The position numbers and the translations under genes are program-made. Positions 40,408-50,313 of a stretch of DNA of 64,000 bases are shown here, piece after piece. Source of the DNA: Streptomyces sp. CA-278952. Its GTDB lineage: Bacteria; Actinomycetota; Actinomycetes; Streptomycetales; Streptomycetaceae. The notes under the pieces were generated by a model. It saw only the letters and a program-made list of their open reading frames with translations, was not told where the DNA came from and did no database searches. How positions within the stretch are numbered: position 1 is the stretch's first letter; every line of letters starts with the position of its first letter. Where the stretch lies: contig NZ_CP112880.1 of assembly GCF_028747205.1 (NCBI RefSeq), forward strand, positions 7,847,501 to 7,911,500. Direction: 5' to 3'.

Positions 40408-41460
40408 TCAGCCGGACTCTTCCGCGCCGCCCTCGCGACGCGCTCCGCCCGCACGGAACTCGCCCGCACCGAACTCGCCCGCGCGGAACACCGCGAGGAT
40501 CTCCTCGGCGGCCAGCGTCGCCGTCAACGTGCCCTCCCGGACCCGCTGTTCGAGCTCGGGTGCGAGCTTCCGCACCGCCGGGTGGCTGTGCAGGCTGTCC
40601 AGCAACGCGTCGCGGACCATCGTCCACGTCCAGTCCACCTGCTGGTCGCGGCGCTTGGCCGCCAGCCGGCCGGTCGACTCCAGGAGCGTCCGGTGCTGCT
40701 CCAGCCGTTCCCACAGGGTGTCGAGACCGCTCGACTCACGCGCGCTGCACGTGAGCACCGGGGGCGTCCAGGCCGCGTCCGCCGGATGCATCAGCCGTAG
40801 CGCGCCCGCCAGTTCGCGCGCGGCCGAGCGGGCGTCACGCTCGTGCGGACCGTCGGCCTTGTTGACCGCGATGGCGTCCGCCAGCTCCAGGACGCCCTTC
40901 TTGATGCCCTGCAACTGGTCGCCGGTACGGGCCAGCGTCAGCAGCAGGAAGGTGTCGACCATGTTGGCGACGGCCGTCTCCGACTGCCCGACGCCCACCG
41001 TCTCCACCAGCACCACGTCGTAACCCGCCGCCTCCATCACCACGATGGACTCCCGGGTCGCCTTGGCCACCCCGCCCAGCGTGCCCGCCGTGGGGGAGGG
41101 GCGGACGAAGGCGGCCGGGTCCACCGCGAGGCGTTCCATCCGGGTCTTGTCGCCCAGGATGGAGCCGCCCGTACGGCTGGAGGACGGGTCGACCGCCAGC
41201 ACCGCCACCCGGTGCCCGAGCCCCGTGAGCATCGTGCCGAGCGCGTCGATGAACGTGGACTTGCCCACGCCCGGCACTCCGCTGATCCCGATCCGCCGGG
41301 CCGCCCCCGCGTGCGGCAGCAGCCGGCTCAGCAACTGCTGGGCCAGCACCCGGTGTTCGGCTCGCGTCGACTCGACGAGCGTGATCGCGCGCGCCACGAA
41401 CGCCCGCTTCCCGTCGAGCACTCCCCGCACATAACCGTCGATGTCGATCTTCGCAGCCAT
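40408..41460 (-). CDS. meaB: Methylmalonyl-CoA mutase accessory GTPase MeaB
   Basis: This 350-residue SIMIBI-class GTPase loads and protects the B12 cofactor of methylmalonyl-CoA mutase. Motifs are Walker A GVPGVGKST (61-69), VLAVDPSSSRTGGSILGDKTRM, VETVGVGQSE and the NKAD guanine-specificity motif. The C-terminal dimerisation part ends in a Gly/Ala/Glu-rich tail containing a short repeat (FRAGEFGAGEFRAGG). It lies 12 bases after the mutB stop, as the last gene of the mutA-mutB-meaB operon. Confidence 0.95.
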   Translation of the reverse strand: MAAKIDIDGYVRGVLDGKRAFVARAITLVESTRAEHRVLAQQLLSRLLPHAGAARRIGISGVPGVGKSTFIDALGTMLTGLGHRVAVLAVDPSSSRTGGSILGDKTRMERLAVDPAAFVRPSPTAGTLGGVAKATRESIVVMEAAGYDVVLVETVGVGQSETAVANMVDTFLLLTLARTGDQLQGIKKGVLELADAIAVNKADGPHERDARSAARELAGALRLMHPADAAWTPPVLTCSARESSGLDTLWERLEQHRTLLESTGRLAAKRRDQQVDWTWTMVRDALLDSLHSHPAVRKLAPELEQRVREGTLTATLAAEEILAVFRAGEFGAGEFRAGGARREGGAEESG

Positions 41461-41472
41461 CCGGTCAGCGGC

Positions 41473-43698
41473 TCACAGCTCGTGGCCGAGCGCGGCGCCG
41501 AGCCGCGTCACCAGGTCGTGGGCCGCGTCCGGGATCACCGTCCCCGGGGGGAAGACCGAGGCGGCGCCCGCCTCGTGCAGCGCCTCGATGTCCTGCGGCG
41601 GAATCACCCCGCCCACCACGATCATGATGTCCTCACGCCCCTCGGCGGCCAACTCCTCGCGCAGCGCGGGCACGAGCGTGAGGTGTCCGGCCGCCAGCGA
41701 GGAGACGCCCACGATGTGCACGTCTGCCTCGACGGCCTGCCGCGCCACCTCGCCGGGCGTCTGGAACAGCGGGCCGACGTCCACGTCGAAGCCCAGGTCG
41801 GCGAAGGCCGTGGCGATCACCTTCTGGCCCCGGTCGTGCCCGTCCTGCCCCATCTTGGCGACGAGGATGCGCGGACGGCGGCCCTCCGCCTCCTCGAAGG
41901 CCTCGACCAGTGCGCGGGTGCGGTCCACCGAAGGGGACTCTCCTGCCTCGTTGCGGTACACACCGGAGATCGTACGGATCTGTCCGGCGTGCCGCCCGTA
42001 CACCTTCTCCAGCGCGTCCGAGATCTCCCCGACCGTGGCCATCGCCCGCGCCGCGTCGACCGCCAGCGCCAGCAGGTTGCCCTCCAGTCCCGGGCCCGGG
42101 TCACGCTCGGCGGCGGCCGTCAGCGCGCGCAGCGCCTCCTGGCACGCCACCTCGTCGCGCTCCTCGCGCAGCCGGCGCAGCTTCTCGATCTGCTGGGTGC
42201 GCACCGAGGAGTTGTCGACCTTGAGGACGTCGATCTTCTCGTCGGTCTCCACCCGGTACTTGTTCACCCCGATCACCGGCTGCCGCCCGGAGTCGATCCG
42301 CGCCTGCGTGCGCGCGGCGGCCTCCTCCACCCGGAGCTTGGGGATGCCCGCGTCGATGGCCTTCGCCATCCCGCCGGCCGCCTCGACCTCCTCGATGTGC
42401 TGCCAGGCCCGGTCCGCCAGGTCCCGCGTCAGCTTCTCCACGTACGCGCTGCCGCCCCACGGGTCGATGACCCGGCAGGTGCCGGACTCCTGCTGGAGCA
42501 GGAGCTGCGTGTTACGGGCGATCCGCGCCGAGAAGTCGGTGGGCAGCGCCAACGCTTCGTCCAGCGCGTTGGTGTGCAGCGACTGGGTGTGCCCCTGCGT
42601 CGCGGCCATCGCCTCCACGCACGTACGCGTCACGTTGTTGAACACGTCCTGCGCGGTCAGCGACCAGCCGGACGTCTGCGAATGGGTGCGCAGGGAGAGA
42701 GACTTGGGGTTCTTCGGGTCGAACTGCCGCACCAGACGCGCCCACAAAAGCCGGGCCGCCCGCAGCTTCGCGACCTCCATGAAGAAGTTCATGCCGATCG
42801 CCCAGAAGAACGAGAGCCGCGGCGCGAACGCGTCGACGTCCAGCCCGGCTTCACGACCGGCGCGCAGATACTCCACCCCGTCGGCCAGCGTGTACGCCAG
42901 CTCCAGATCGGCCGTCGCCCCGGCCTCCTGGATGTGATAGCCGGAGATCGAGATGGAGTTGTAGCGCGGCATCTTCCTCGAGGTGAAGGCGAAGATGTCG
43001 GAGATGATCCGCATCGAGGGCGTCGGCGGATAGATGTAGGTGTTGCGGACCATGAACTCCTTCAGAATGTCGTTCTGAATGGTCCCGGCCAACTTCTCGG
43101 GCGGCACGCCCTGTTCCTCGGCTGCCACGATGTACAGCGCCAGCACCGGAAGCACCGCGCCGTTCATCGTCATCGACACCGACATCCGGTCCAGCGGGAT
43201 GCCGTCGAAGAGCTGGCGCATGTCGTAGATCGAGTCGATCGCCACCCCGGCCATGCCGACGTCACCGGTCACCCGGGGGTGGTCGCTGTCGTAGCCCCGG
43301 TGGGTCGGCAGGTCGAAGGCGACGGACAGGCCCTTCTGGCCGGCCGCCAGGTTGCGCCGGTAGAAGGCGTTGGACTCCTCGGCCGTGGAGAAACCGGCGT
43401 ACTGACGGATCGTCCAGGGCTGGTTGACGTACATCGTCGGGTAGGGCCCGCGCAGATACGGGGCGATCCCCGGATACGAGTGCAGCGCGTCCAGGCCCTC
43501 CAGGTCCTCACCGGTGTAGAGCGGCTTGACCGTGATGCCCTCGGGCGTCTCCCAGAGCGGGGCCTCGGAGCCGTCGGCGGCCTTCGTCACGGCCGCCTGC
43601 CACTCCTCGGCGGAACCGGCGGGCGGCGCGGCCGCCGTGAGCGGCACGTCGGAGAAGTCGGGAACGGAGGATTTCTGATCCGTGGGCGATGTCGTCAT
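41473..43698 (-). CDS. mutB: Methylmalonyl-CoA mutase large (catalytic) subunit
   Basis: This 741-residue enzyme interconverts methylmalonyl-CoA and succinyl-CoA, linking propionyl-CoA metabolism to the TCA cycle and polyketide precursors. The N-terminal TIM barrel shows [19 protein letters not shown] and [12 protein letters not shown]. The C-terminal B12 domain carries DGHDRG with the cobalt-ligating His621. The ATG at 43698 (MTTSPTDQ) overlaps the mutA stop as ATGA. A much longer in-frame reading into mutA is rejected. It pairs with the MutA subunit. Confidence 0.96.
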   Translation of the reverse strand: MTTSPTDQKSSVPDFSDVPLTAAAPPAGSAEEWQAAVTKAADGSEAPLWETPEGITVKPLYTGEDLEGLDALHSYPGIAPYLRGPYPTMYVNQPWTIRQYAGFSTAEESNAFYRRNLAAGQKGLSVAFDLPTHRGYDSDHPRVTGDVGMAGVAIDSIYDMRQLFDGIPLDRMSVSMTMNGAVLPVLALYIVAAEEQGVPPEKLAGTIQNDILKEFMVRNTYIYPPTPSMRIISDIFAFTSRKMPRYNSISISGYHIQEAGATADLELAYTLADGVEYLRAGREAGLDVDAFAPRLSFFWAIGMNFFMEVAKLRAARLLWARLVRQFDPKNPKSLSLRTHSQTSGWSLTAQDVFNNVTRTCVEAMAATQGHTQSLHTNALDEALALPTDFSARIARNTQLLLQQESGTCRVIDPWGGSAYVEKLTRDLADRAWQHIEEVEAAGGMAKAIDAGIPKLRVEEAAARTQARIDSGRQPVIGVNKYRVETDEKIDVLKVDNSSVRTQQIEKLRRLREERDEVACQEALRALTAAAERDPGPGLEGNLLALAVDAARAMATVGEISDALEKVYGRHAGQIRTISGVYRNEAGESPSVDRTRALVEAFEEAEGRRPRILVAKMGQDGHDRGQKVIATAFADLGFDVDVGPLFQTPGEVARQAVEADVHIVGVSSLAAGHLTLVPALREELAAEGREDIMIVVGGVIPPQDIEALHEAGAASVFPPGTVIPDAAHDLVTRLGAALGHEL

Positions 43699-45560
43699 CA
43701 CGCCACTCCCATGCGGTCGAGTACGGAGGTGAGAACGGCGACCGCGTCGCAGCCGGCGAAGACGTATGCGTCGACCCCGGCGTACTCGCCGGGGCGTCCC
43801 GCGAGGAAGACCCGTGCCGCTCCCGCCGACTTCAGCGCACCGGCCACCTGCTCCGCCTGCTCGGCGTAGAGCGTGTCCGACGAGCACAGAACGGCGACCG
43901 TCGCCCCGGAGGCGGTCAGGGCGCCGGCGGCGGTGTCCGCTTCCACCGACACCGGATCGTGGACCGCCTCGATCCCGCCGGCCCCGAAGAGGTTGACGGC
44001 GAAGGAGACCCGCGCTGTGTGCGCGGCGGCCGGACCGAGCGCGGCGACGAACACCTTCGGGCGGCTCCCGGTCGCCGCGAGGTGCGCGTCGGAGCGGGCG
44101 CGCAGCACCTCGAACGCCTCGTCGCGCCGGACCCGGGGCAGCCCGCCCGGAGTACCCGCGTACGCGTCGGGCGCGGGCTCGCGCTCCACCGGGCGCTCGC
44201 CCGGCTGCGGGAACTCGCTCACCCCGGTGATCGGCTCCTTGCGACGGGCCAGCTTCGCACGGCGCGCGGCCCAGGTGGCGGCGAGCCGCTCCGCGACCCT
44301 CCCGGAGCGCAGGGCGGCGGGCAGACCGCCCGCCCGCTCGGTCTCCTGGAAGAACGCCCAGGCGGCCGAGGCGAGTTCGTCGGTCAGCCGCTCCACGTAC
44401 CAGGAGCCGCCCGCCGGGTCGATGACCCGTGCCAGGTGCGACTCCTCCATGAGGATCGTCGAGGTGTTGCGGGCGATCCGCCGCGCGAACGCGTCGGGCA
44501 GGCCCAGTGCGTGATCGAACGGCAGCACGGTCACGGAGTCCGCGCCGCCCACCCCCGCGCCCAGCGTGGCCAGCGTGGTGCGCAGCATGTTCACCCACGG
44601 GTCGCGGCGCGTCATCATCACCGGCGAGCTGACGGCGTGCTGTCGCTGGGATCCGGCGGCAGGGGCCCCGGAGGCCTCGGCGACCCGCGCCCACAGCCGG
44701 CGTGCCGCGCGCAGCTTGGCGATGGTCAGGAACTGGTCGGCGGTGGCCGCGTAGCGGAACTCCAGCTGCCCGCAGGCCGCTTCCACGCTCATCCCGGCAC
44801 CGGTCAGGGCCCGCAGGTACGCGACGCCGGCGGCCAGGGAGAGCCCCAGCTCCTCGCCGGCCGAACCGCCGGCCTCGTGGTAGGGGAGTGCGTCCACGGC
44901 GATGGCCCGGATCCCCGGGTACTCCGCGTCGCACACCCGCGCCCAGCGCACGGCGGCGGTGAGGTCCGCCTCGACGCCCGTCCGGGCCTCGTGGCCGAGC
45001 GGGTCGGCCCCCAGCGTGCCGCGCGCCTCGCTCTTCGCGATGCCGCGTTCCCCGTACAGCCGCAGCAGCTCAGTCGCCGCGGCGTCCAGGTCGGCCGGGG
45101 CGTCGAGGGCGATGGGCGCGAGGTCGAGGTACACGCCTTCCAGCGCCCGGGCGAGCCCGTCGACGGGTACGCCCACCGGGCCGCCCACGGTGAGCCAGAG
45201 GGAGGTGACGCCGTTCTCCAGATCGCCGAGCACGGCCTCGTTGAGCCGGACGGGGTCGGTCAGGGTGTGGCGTTGGCGCACGCCCCAGCCGCCTGCCGCG
45301 TTCCCCTCGGCCCTGCTGCCCCGGGTGAACGGGGCGAAGCCGGGAAAGCCGGTGTCCGGCGTCTCGTCTTGCGCGGTGTAGAGGGGGCGGGTGGTGAGCC
45401 CGTCCTCCAGTGTGGTGGACAGCGCTTCCTCGGCGGCCGAGCCCGAGACTTCCTTGCCAGACTTGCGCAGTACGCCCTCCACGAGGGTCTGCCACTGGTC
45501 ATGGGAAGGGTCGGGGAACGCGGCGGTGGGAGAGAGCCCGTCAGCAGGCTGGACCGTCAT
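43698..45560 (-). CDS. mutA: Methylmalonyl-CoA mutase small subunit
   Basis: This 620-residue structural partner of MutB resembles the large subunit in fold but lacks the DxHxxG cobalamin-binding motif: its C-terminal Rossmann-like domain reads [21 protein letters not shown] barrel-like N-terminal half with [20 protein letters not shown] is present. The ATG at 45560 begins MTVQPADG. It is the first gene of the operon, with translational coupling to mutB. The 267 bases upstream to the next gene hold the divergent promoters and are locally AT-rich around 45720-45765. Confidence 0.95.
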   Translation of the reverse strand: MTVQPADGLSPTAAFPDPSHDQWQTLVEGVLRKSGKEVSGSAAEEALSTTLEDGLTTRPLYTAQDETPDTGFPGFAPFTRGSRAEGNAAGGWGVRQRHTLTDPVRLNEAVLGDLENGVTSLWLTVGGPVGVPVDGLARALEGVYLDLAPIALDAPADLDAAATELLRLYGERGIAKSEARGTLGADPLGHEARTGVEADLTAAVRWARVCDAEYPGIRAIAVDALPYHEAGGSAGEELGLSLAAGVAYLRALTGAGMSVEAACGQLEFRYAATADQFLTIAKLRAARRLWARVAEASGAPAAGSQRQHAVSSPVMMTRRDPWVNMLRTTLATLGAGVGGADSVTVLPFDHALGLPDAFARRIARNTSTILMEESHLARVIDPAGGSWYVERLTDELASAAWAFFQETERAGGLPAALRSGRVAERLAATWAARRAKLARRKEPITGVSEFPQPGERPVEREPAPDAYAGTPGGLPRVRRDEAFEVLRARSDAHLAATGSRPKVFVAALGPAAAHTARVSFAVNLFGAGGIEAVHDPVSVEADTAAGALTASGATVAVLCSSDTLYAEQAEQVAGALKSAGAARVFLAGRPGEYAGVDAYVFAGCDAVAVLTSVLDRMGVA

Positions 45561-45827
45561 GGTCAGATGCTAGGCCAGTGCGCCGAACCAGCAGCAGGGG
45601 CGCATGCTGTGACCTTGCCCTCTCGCTCAAGTACATGATCCGTTACATACAGTCGCATAGTCGGCGTGGCGGGCGGGCAGTGGCAACACGACGGTTCTCG
45701 ACATCGAGATGAATCGGTACAGAGATGCATATTATGTGTGAAGTTTCCTGATTTTTTATGCCATCCCTGGAATGCCGTATCCACCCCGGCGCCCCCGTGG
45801 CCGCCGGGATACGGAGAGGACGCGACC

Positions 45828-46355
45828 GTGGCCGTCGGACCTGTGGAGTACCTCGTCATCGCCTTCCCCGGCAGTCGTTTCACCGGGGCGGTCGCCCCCG
45901 CGCTCGCCGACGCCGTGTCGTCCGGAGCCGTACGGACGGGCGACCTGGCCTTCGTACGCAGGGCCCAGGGCGGCGCGCTGGCCCCGGTGGAACTGCGGGA
46001 GCTGGACCCCGAGGGAGTGGTTCCCGCCGATACGGGGGAGGGTGGGGCGGCGGCGGTCCTGGGCGCGGAGGACGTCGAAAGGCTCGACCGGGGAGTGCCC
46101 GGGGGTGATGTCGTGGCGATCGTCGTCCGGGAGGACCTGTGGACCACACGGCTCGCCCACGCGGCCCGCGAGGCCGGCGGCACGTTCGTCGCGCACGAGC
46201 GCCTGGGGGCCCGCGATCCCGGTGAATCCGATGAGCAGGAGGTCGCGGGCGATGACATCATCACCCGGCTGGAGCGGCTCGCCGAACTGTGGAGGCGGGA
46301 CGTCCTCACCGATGCGGAGTTCGCGGAGCAGAAGACGAAGCTCCTGTCGGACTGA
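45828..46355 (+). CDS. DUF6325-family protein with C-terminal SHOCT domain
   Basis: This 175-residue protein has an N-terminal DUF6325-like domain (VEYLVIAFPGSRFTGAVAPALADAVSSGAV, with RTGDLAFVRRAQGG) and a C-terminal SHOCT motif (DIITRLERLAELWRRDVLTDAEFAEQKTKLL). SHOCT segments are thought to mediate oligomerisation or nucleic-acid contacts. Function is unknown. The GTG at 45828 has GGAGAGG 7 bases upstream. It is divergent from mutA. Confidence 0.8.
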   Translation: MAVGPVEYLVIAFPGSRFTGAVAPALADAVSSGAVRTGDLAFVRRAQGGALAPVELRELDPEGVVPADTGEGGAAAVLGAEDVERLDRGVPGGDVVAIVVREDLWTTRLAHAAREAGGTFVAHERLGARDPGESDEQEVAGDDIITRLERLAELWRRDVLTDAEFAEQKTKLLSD

Positions 46356-46478
46356 TGTCCGGCCGACGCCCCCCGGGGTGCCGCCCGGAGCCCTCCCGTG
46401 GCGCTTTCCTTACTGCATGCGACGTTGATCCTGATATGTGGAATTCCTGGAATTCATCAGGGAAAGAGGCAGTTCATC

Positions 46479-47276
46479 GTGCAGACCGCCCGGACCGTTC
46501 CGGCCGCCACCGTTGTCAATCTGCGCGACCTGGGCGGTATCGCCCTGGGCCGTGACCGCCGCGTGCGGCAGGGCGTCCTGTTCCGCTCGGGTCAGCTGAG
46601 CGAGCTCGACCCGGCGAGCGACCGGGCGGTGTCCGCGCTCGGCATCCGCACCGTCGTGGACCTGCGCACCGCCGACGAACGCCAGTGGGCCCCGGACCGG
46701 CTGCCGGACCGGGCCAGGCTCTTCGTCGCCGATGTGCTGGGCGACCACCCGGGTGTGGCGCCCGCCCGGCTGCGGTCCCTGCTCGCCGACCCGGTGGAGG
46801 CGGAACGGACGCTCGGCGGCGGCAGGGCGGAGGAACTGTTCGCCGAGACCTACCGGAAGATGGTCCTCTCGCCGGGCGCCGCGGCCGCCTACCGGGCCTT
46901 TCTGGAGACGGCCGCCGACCCCGGTGCGCGCCCGGTGCTCTTCCACTGCACGGCGGGCAAGGACCGTACCGGCTGGGCGGCAGCCGTCCTGCTGATGCTC
47001 CTGGGGGCGGCCCGCGCGACGGTGCGGTCGGACTTCCTCGCGGTCAATCCCGCCGTACGGGCCGCCTTCGCCCCGTACGTGGCGAAGTTCCTGGACGGTG
47101 GCGGCGACCCCGCCGTCGCCGCAGCGATCATCGAGGTCCGCCCCCGCTACCTGGATGTGGCGCTCGACGCCATGGACGAACGCTGGGGCGGCCTCGACGG
47201 CTACGTGCGCAACGGGCTGCGCGTACCCGACGCCGCACTGGAACGGCTGCGCGACGGTCTGGTGATCCGGGGCTGA
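46479..47276 (+). CDS. Tyrosine-protein phosphatase (Y_phosphatase3 type)
   Basis: This 265-residue phosphatase of the MptpB/dual-specificity-like group has the P-loop HCTAGKDRTG with nucleophile Cys157 and Arg163, and an N-terminal NLRDLGG motif. FRSGQLSELDPASDRAV and VVDLRTADER are also typical. It may act on phosphotyrosine or phosphoinositide-like substrates. The GTG at 46479 is preferred, with GAAAGAGG upstream; a longer reading begins in non-conserved, hydrophobic sequence at 46398. A very strong terminator follows. Confidence 0.88.
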   Translation: MQTARTVPAATVVNLRDLGGIALGRDRRVRQGVLFRSGQLSELDPASDRAVSALGIRTVVDLRTADERQWAPDRLPDRARLFVADVLGDHPGVAPARLRSLLADPVEAERTLGGGRAEELFAETYRKMVLSPGAAAAYRAFLETAADPGARPVLFHCTAGKDRTGWAAAVLLMLLGAARATVRSDFLAVNPAVRAAFAPYVAKFLDGGGDPAVAAAIIEVRPRYLDVALDAMDERWGGLDGYVRNGLRVPDAALERLRDGLVIRG

Positions 47277-47314
47277 ACCGGCCGCGGCGCGGCGCCGACG
47301 CTTGGGCGCAGGGC

Positions 47315-47370
47315 CGCGGAAAGGCGGCCGGTCCGACCGGGAATCCGGTCGGACCGGCCGCCTTTCCGCG
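47315..47370. terminator. Very strong bidirectional hairpin terminator
   Basis: The 26-base arms (47315-47340 and 47345-47370) are perfectly complementary around a GAAT tetraloop. They lie between the phosphatase gene and the convergent gene at 47387. The upper arm contains GGAAAGG and its complement CCTTTCC, giving short A and T runs for termination in both directions. Confidence 0.85.
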
Positions 47371-47386
47371 TGCTGGAGCCGCCCGG

Positions 47387-47917
47387 CTACAGGCGTACGA
47401 GGCGTTCGGTCAGGTCGCGGTAGTGCTGGAGGGCAATCCGCAGATCCTCGGTCTCCGCCCCGGAGGCCTGGTCGCTCCCGTCCTTCCCCGCGCGCAGGCG
47501 CCGCCCGCGCTCCGCCAGGGCGGCCCCGAGGCTCGCGACGACCTCCTCGAAGGCGGCGTCGGCCTCCCGCACCGCCCGGTGCGGGTCCTCCACGAAGCCG
47601 GTCACCGCCTGCTGGATCCGGGCGGCGTACGCCTCCCGCTCCTCCGGGGCGAACAGCGGCCTGTCGGGGTGCGGTCCGCCCTCGGCCGGCCCCCGGGCGG
47701 CGTCCGGCCCGGCTTGGGGGACCGGGTGGCCCGGGGTTTCGGGGACCGTGGGGCCGGGGGCGGTACGGGGGTCAGCCCCGGTACGGCCGGCCGGCTCCTC
47801 GCCCGTGACCGTCCTCGGAGCCGTCACGGGCGTGACCGGGCTCCTCACGGGCGTACCCGTGTCGATGGGGCCCGCACCCTCGGGCAGACCCGTCTTTCCG
47901 TTCGGTGTCCGCGTCAT
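47387..47917 (-). CDS. Hypothetical protein, Pro-rich N-terminus with helical C-terminal domain
   Basis: This 176-residue protein has a disordered Pro/Thr/Gly-rich first half and a helical domain from about residue 90 (EREAYAARIQQAVTGFVEDPHRAVREADAAFEEVVASL). The helical part resembles the neighbouring gene product (RARYAARWASAQELFVESPERSLTEADALLADL), so the two are paralogous in that domain. Function is unknown. Its ATG overlaps the stop of the upstream gene, so it is the second gene of a coupled pair. Confidence 0.72.
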   Translation of the reverse strand: MTRTPNGKTGLPEGAGPIDTGTPVRSPVTPVTAPRTVTGEEPAGRTGADPRTAPGPTVPETPGHPVPQAGPDAARGPAEGGPHPDRPLFAPEEREAYAARIQQAVTGFVEDPHRAVREADAAFEEVVASLGAALAERGRRLRAGKDGSDQASGAETEDLRIALQHYRDLTERLVRL

Positions 47918-48495
47918 GATGTACCGCGTCCCTTCACCAGATGCCCGTTGCCGTGCTCATGCCCCGACGGACCGTCCGCGAGCAGGCCGTCGAAGAGCCC
48001 GCGGGCCTCGATCAGGGCCTCACGCATCTCCTCGGTGCTCACATCGCCGCGACGAGCGGCGTGCACCCGGCGGTAGCCGTCGACGTGCGCTGCGTGGTGG
48101 ACGGAGAGTGCGTCCGTACGGTCCTCGAAGTCCTCGCCGTCCGGGAAGCCGCGCTCGCGCGACAGATCGGCCAGCAGCGCGTCGGCTTCGGTGAGCGACC
48201 GCTCCGGCGATTCCACGAACAGCTCCTGGGCGCTCGCCCAGCGGGCGGCGTACCGTGCGCGCGCCTCCTCGGTCAGCGGGCGCTCGTCGAGGTGCCCGTG
48301 CCGCTTCACCCGGTCGCCGAGCTCCTGCTCGGCCGCCGCGGTGTCCCCACCGTGCCGGGCGACCACACGGTCGTACTCCGGCCCGAAGCGGCCACGCAGC
48401 CCCCTGCCGCCGGCCTGACGCCCGCGAAGAAGGAAGAACGCCGCGATGGCCGCCACGGCGACCACGGCGATGATGATGATGATCGTTGTCGTCAT
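47914..48495 (-). CDS. Hypothetical single-pass membrane protein
   Basis: This 193-residue protein begins with a hydrophobic anchor (TTTIIIIIAVVAVAAIAAFFLLRG) and continues as a charged cytoplasmic helical domain. FGPEYDRVVARHGGDTAAAEQELGDRVKRH and the FVESPERSLTEADALLADLSRERGFP helix are visible, and the tail is His/Gly-rich. The same helical domain recurs in the downstream coupled gene. Homologues with this EYD...RHG pattern are common in streptomycetes but uncharacterised. The ATG is at 48495. Confidence 0.75.
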   Translation of the reverse strand: MTTTIIIIIAVVAVAAIAAFFLLRGRQAGGRGLRGRFGPEYDRVVARHGGDTAAAEQELGDRVKRHGHLDERPLTEEARARYAARWASAQELFVESPERSLTEADALLADLSRERGFPDGEDFEDRTDALSVHHAAHVDGYRRVHAARRGDVSTEEMREALIEARGLFDGLLADGPSGHEHGNGHLVKGRGTS

Positions 48496-48715
48496 GGCTA
48501 CCGCCCCCGACGTTCATCGGCCGGTACGTAGCTCTGCTGTCGCACAGTGGTCAACCCCTTTCGGTCCGAGCCCGGCGGCAACCGCCGGGCGAAGTACAGG
48601 GGGTCGTGTACCCCCGGATCCCCGTTCGAGGCAGCGGACTCCGCCGGGAGGGCTCCGGCCAACGCTCTGTATAGGGTGAAAGCGTCGGATCGGCGGCAGG
48701 TCGGAAGGACACGCG

Positions 48716-49120
48716 ATGACGGAGCGCAAACCACCGGGAGTCAGTTTCGAGTCCTGGGTCGACCGGCAGATCCACGAGGCGGAACAACGCGGCGACTTCT
48801 CCGCGCTCCCGGGCTTCGGGAAGCCGATCGCCGGCCTGGAACGCCCGTACGACGAGGCCTGGTGGATCAAGCAGAAGATGCAGCGGGAGGGCGTGTCGAT
48901 GCTGCCGCCCGCGCTGGCCCTGCGCAAAGAGGCCGAGGACGTACCCCGCGCGGTGGCCGCGGCCCGCACCGAGGCCGAGGTGCGCCGCATCCTGACCGAG
49001 GTGAACGAGAAGATCGAGCGGGCGATCCGCATGCCTCCCGAGGGCCCGCCGCTGCGGCTGACCCCCTTCGACGTGGACGGAGCCGTCCGCCGCTGGCGCG
49101 AGGAACGCGACCCGGCCTGA
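48716..49120 (+). CDS. DUF1992-domain protein (DnaJC28-like)
   Basis: This 134-residue protein matches the conserved domain also found in the DnaJ homologue C28: FESWVDRQIHEAEQRGDFSALPGFGKPI, then YDEAWWIKQKMQREG and a basic helix pair. The molecular function is not established. The ATG at 48716 has GGAAGGA upstream. The 220-base region before it (48496-48715) holds the divergent promoters, with no gene recognised. Confidence 0.85.
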   Translation: MTERKPPGVSFESWVDRQIHEAEQRGDFSALPGFGKPIAGLERPYDEAWWIKQKMQREGVSMLPPALALRKEAEDVPRAVAAARTEAEVRRILTEVNEKIERAIRMPPEGPPLRLTPFDVDGAVRRWREERDPA

Positions 49121-49151
49121 GGCCGCCACCACGGTGCCGCATACTCGCCGT

Positions 49152-49649
49152 ATGGGATCGGGCAGGGCAGGGCGGCGGCGCGGGCGCGCACCGCGGCGTG
49201 CCGACGTGACGGTCCGCCGGGCCTCGGCGGGCGACGCCGGCCGGCTGTCCCGGCTCGTTCGCACATCAGGCGCCTACGAGGGCCCGTACGCCCCGATGGT
49301 CGAGGGCTACCGGGTCGGGCCGGACTACATCGAGGCGCACCGGGTCTTCGTCGCCGCGGAGGGCGGCACGGGCCGGATCCTCGGCTTCTACGCGCTGCTC
49401 CTCGACCCGCCGGAACTCGACCTGATGTTCGTCGCCGACTCCGCCCAGGGGCGCGGCGTCGGCCGACAGCTCGCCGCCCATCTCCGCGAGGAGGCCCGGA
49501 GCGCCGGGCTCACGGACGTCCGGATCGTCTCCCACCCGCCCGCCGAGGGCTTCTACCGGAGCATCGGCGCCGAGCCCGTCGGCACGGTGCGGGCCGACCC
49601 GCCGGCGGTCATGTGGGACCGCCCCGAACTCCTGCTCCGCATCGGCTGA
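49152..49649 (+). CDS. GNAT-family N-acetyltransferase
   Basis: This acetyltransferase of about 165 residues has the acetyl-CoA loop QGRGVGRQL after LDLMFVADSA and a C-terminal GFYRSIGAEPVG strand. The N-terminal VTVRRASAGDAGRLSRLVRTSGAYEGPY is the usual family beginning, so the real start may be the GTG at 49206. The ATG at 49152 adds a basic leader. Substrate unknown. It follows the DUF1992 gene by about 30 bases and ends before a strong hairpin. Confidence 0.8.
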   Translation: MGSGRAGRRRGRAPRRADVTVRRASAGDAGRLSRLVRTSGAYEGPYAPMVEGYRVGPDYIEAHRVFVAAEGGTGRILGFYALLLDPPELDLMFVADSAQGRGVGRQLAAHLREEARSAGLTDVRIVSHPPAEGFYRSIGAEPVGTVRADPPAVMWDRPELLLRIG

Positions 49650-49670
49650 GGCGCGCCCTGCCGGGAACGA

Positions 49671-49705
49671 CCGGAGCCCGGCCGCAGTGCGCGGCCGGGC
49701 TCCGG
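49671..49705. terminator. Bidirectional hairpin terminator
   Basis: A perfect 15-bp stem (49671-49685 with 49691-49705) with a 5-base AGTGC loop lies between the convergent GNAT and VOC genes. Confidence 0.8.
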
Positions 49706-49727
49706 GACGGGGTGCTTCAGAAGCTGA

Positions 49728-50108
49728 TCAGCCGCCGTACGGGCGGGTGATCAACTCCATGCCGTGGCCGCTCGGATCGGGGAAGTACACGCCCCGTCCG
49801 CCGTCGTGGTGGTTGATCTCGCCGGGAATCTTCTGATGGGGATCGGCGAAGAAATCGATTCCCAGAGCCTGGATCTTCGCGAACGCGCTGTCGAACTCCG
49901 CCTCCGAAACGAGGAAGGCGTAGTGCTGCGGGGTGATCGAAGCGGCGGGAACCGTCGCGAAATCCAGCGTGACGCTGTTCGCGAGAACGACCGGAACGAA
50001 CGGACCCCAGTCCTCTCCGGCCGTCAGGCCCAGCAGATCCGCCAGGAATTCGGCGGACTCGCGGTTGTCCCGGCAATGGACGATGGTGTGGTTCAACTCG
50101 ACTGACAC
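49728..50108 (-). CDS. VOC-family (glyoxalase-like) protein
   Basis: This 126-residue single-module vicinal oxygen chelate protein has His8 in VELNHTIVHCRD, QHYAFLVSE in the middle, and a C-terminal metal region GVYFPDPSGHGMELI. Such proteins include glyoxalases, dioxygenases and resistance proteins; the substrate cannot be read from the sequence. Base usage has slightly more A/T than in neighbours (for example GAAATCG and GGAATTC stretches). The ATG at 50108 begins MSVELNHT. Confidence 0.83.
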   Translation of the reverse strand: MSVELNHTIVHCRDNRESAEFLADLLGLTAGEDWGPFVPVVLANSVTLDFATVPAASITPQHYAFLVSEAEFDSAFAKIQALGIDFFADPHQKIPGEINHHDGGRGVYFPDPSGHGMELITRPYGG

Positions 50109-50313
50109 GGTGGAATGCCTCCAACGGGCATCTCACGGGCTACCTCCACGCCTCACCCGGCCGGTGACCGACGCGCGATGCCCTGCCGCGATCATAGGCG
50201 GACCGCGCACACCGGTCCACGGGGTTACGCCCGTGCCCGCGGGGAACCTGTGAGATCCGGCCATCGGCCCGCCGCCGTTCCCGCCGGGACCCTCGAGGAG
50301 AAAGGGAGGCCAC

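Noticed and set aside
41441..42937. A plus-strand open frame of 498 codons over mutB
   Set aside because: Its translation is Ser/Arg/Ala-rich without motifs, while the minus strand encodes the complete catalytic subunit.
46440..46456. GAATTC pair as a possible regulatory palindrome
   Set aside because: The two sites are close restriction-site-like repeats without promoter context. Nothing suggests more than chance.
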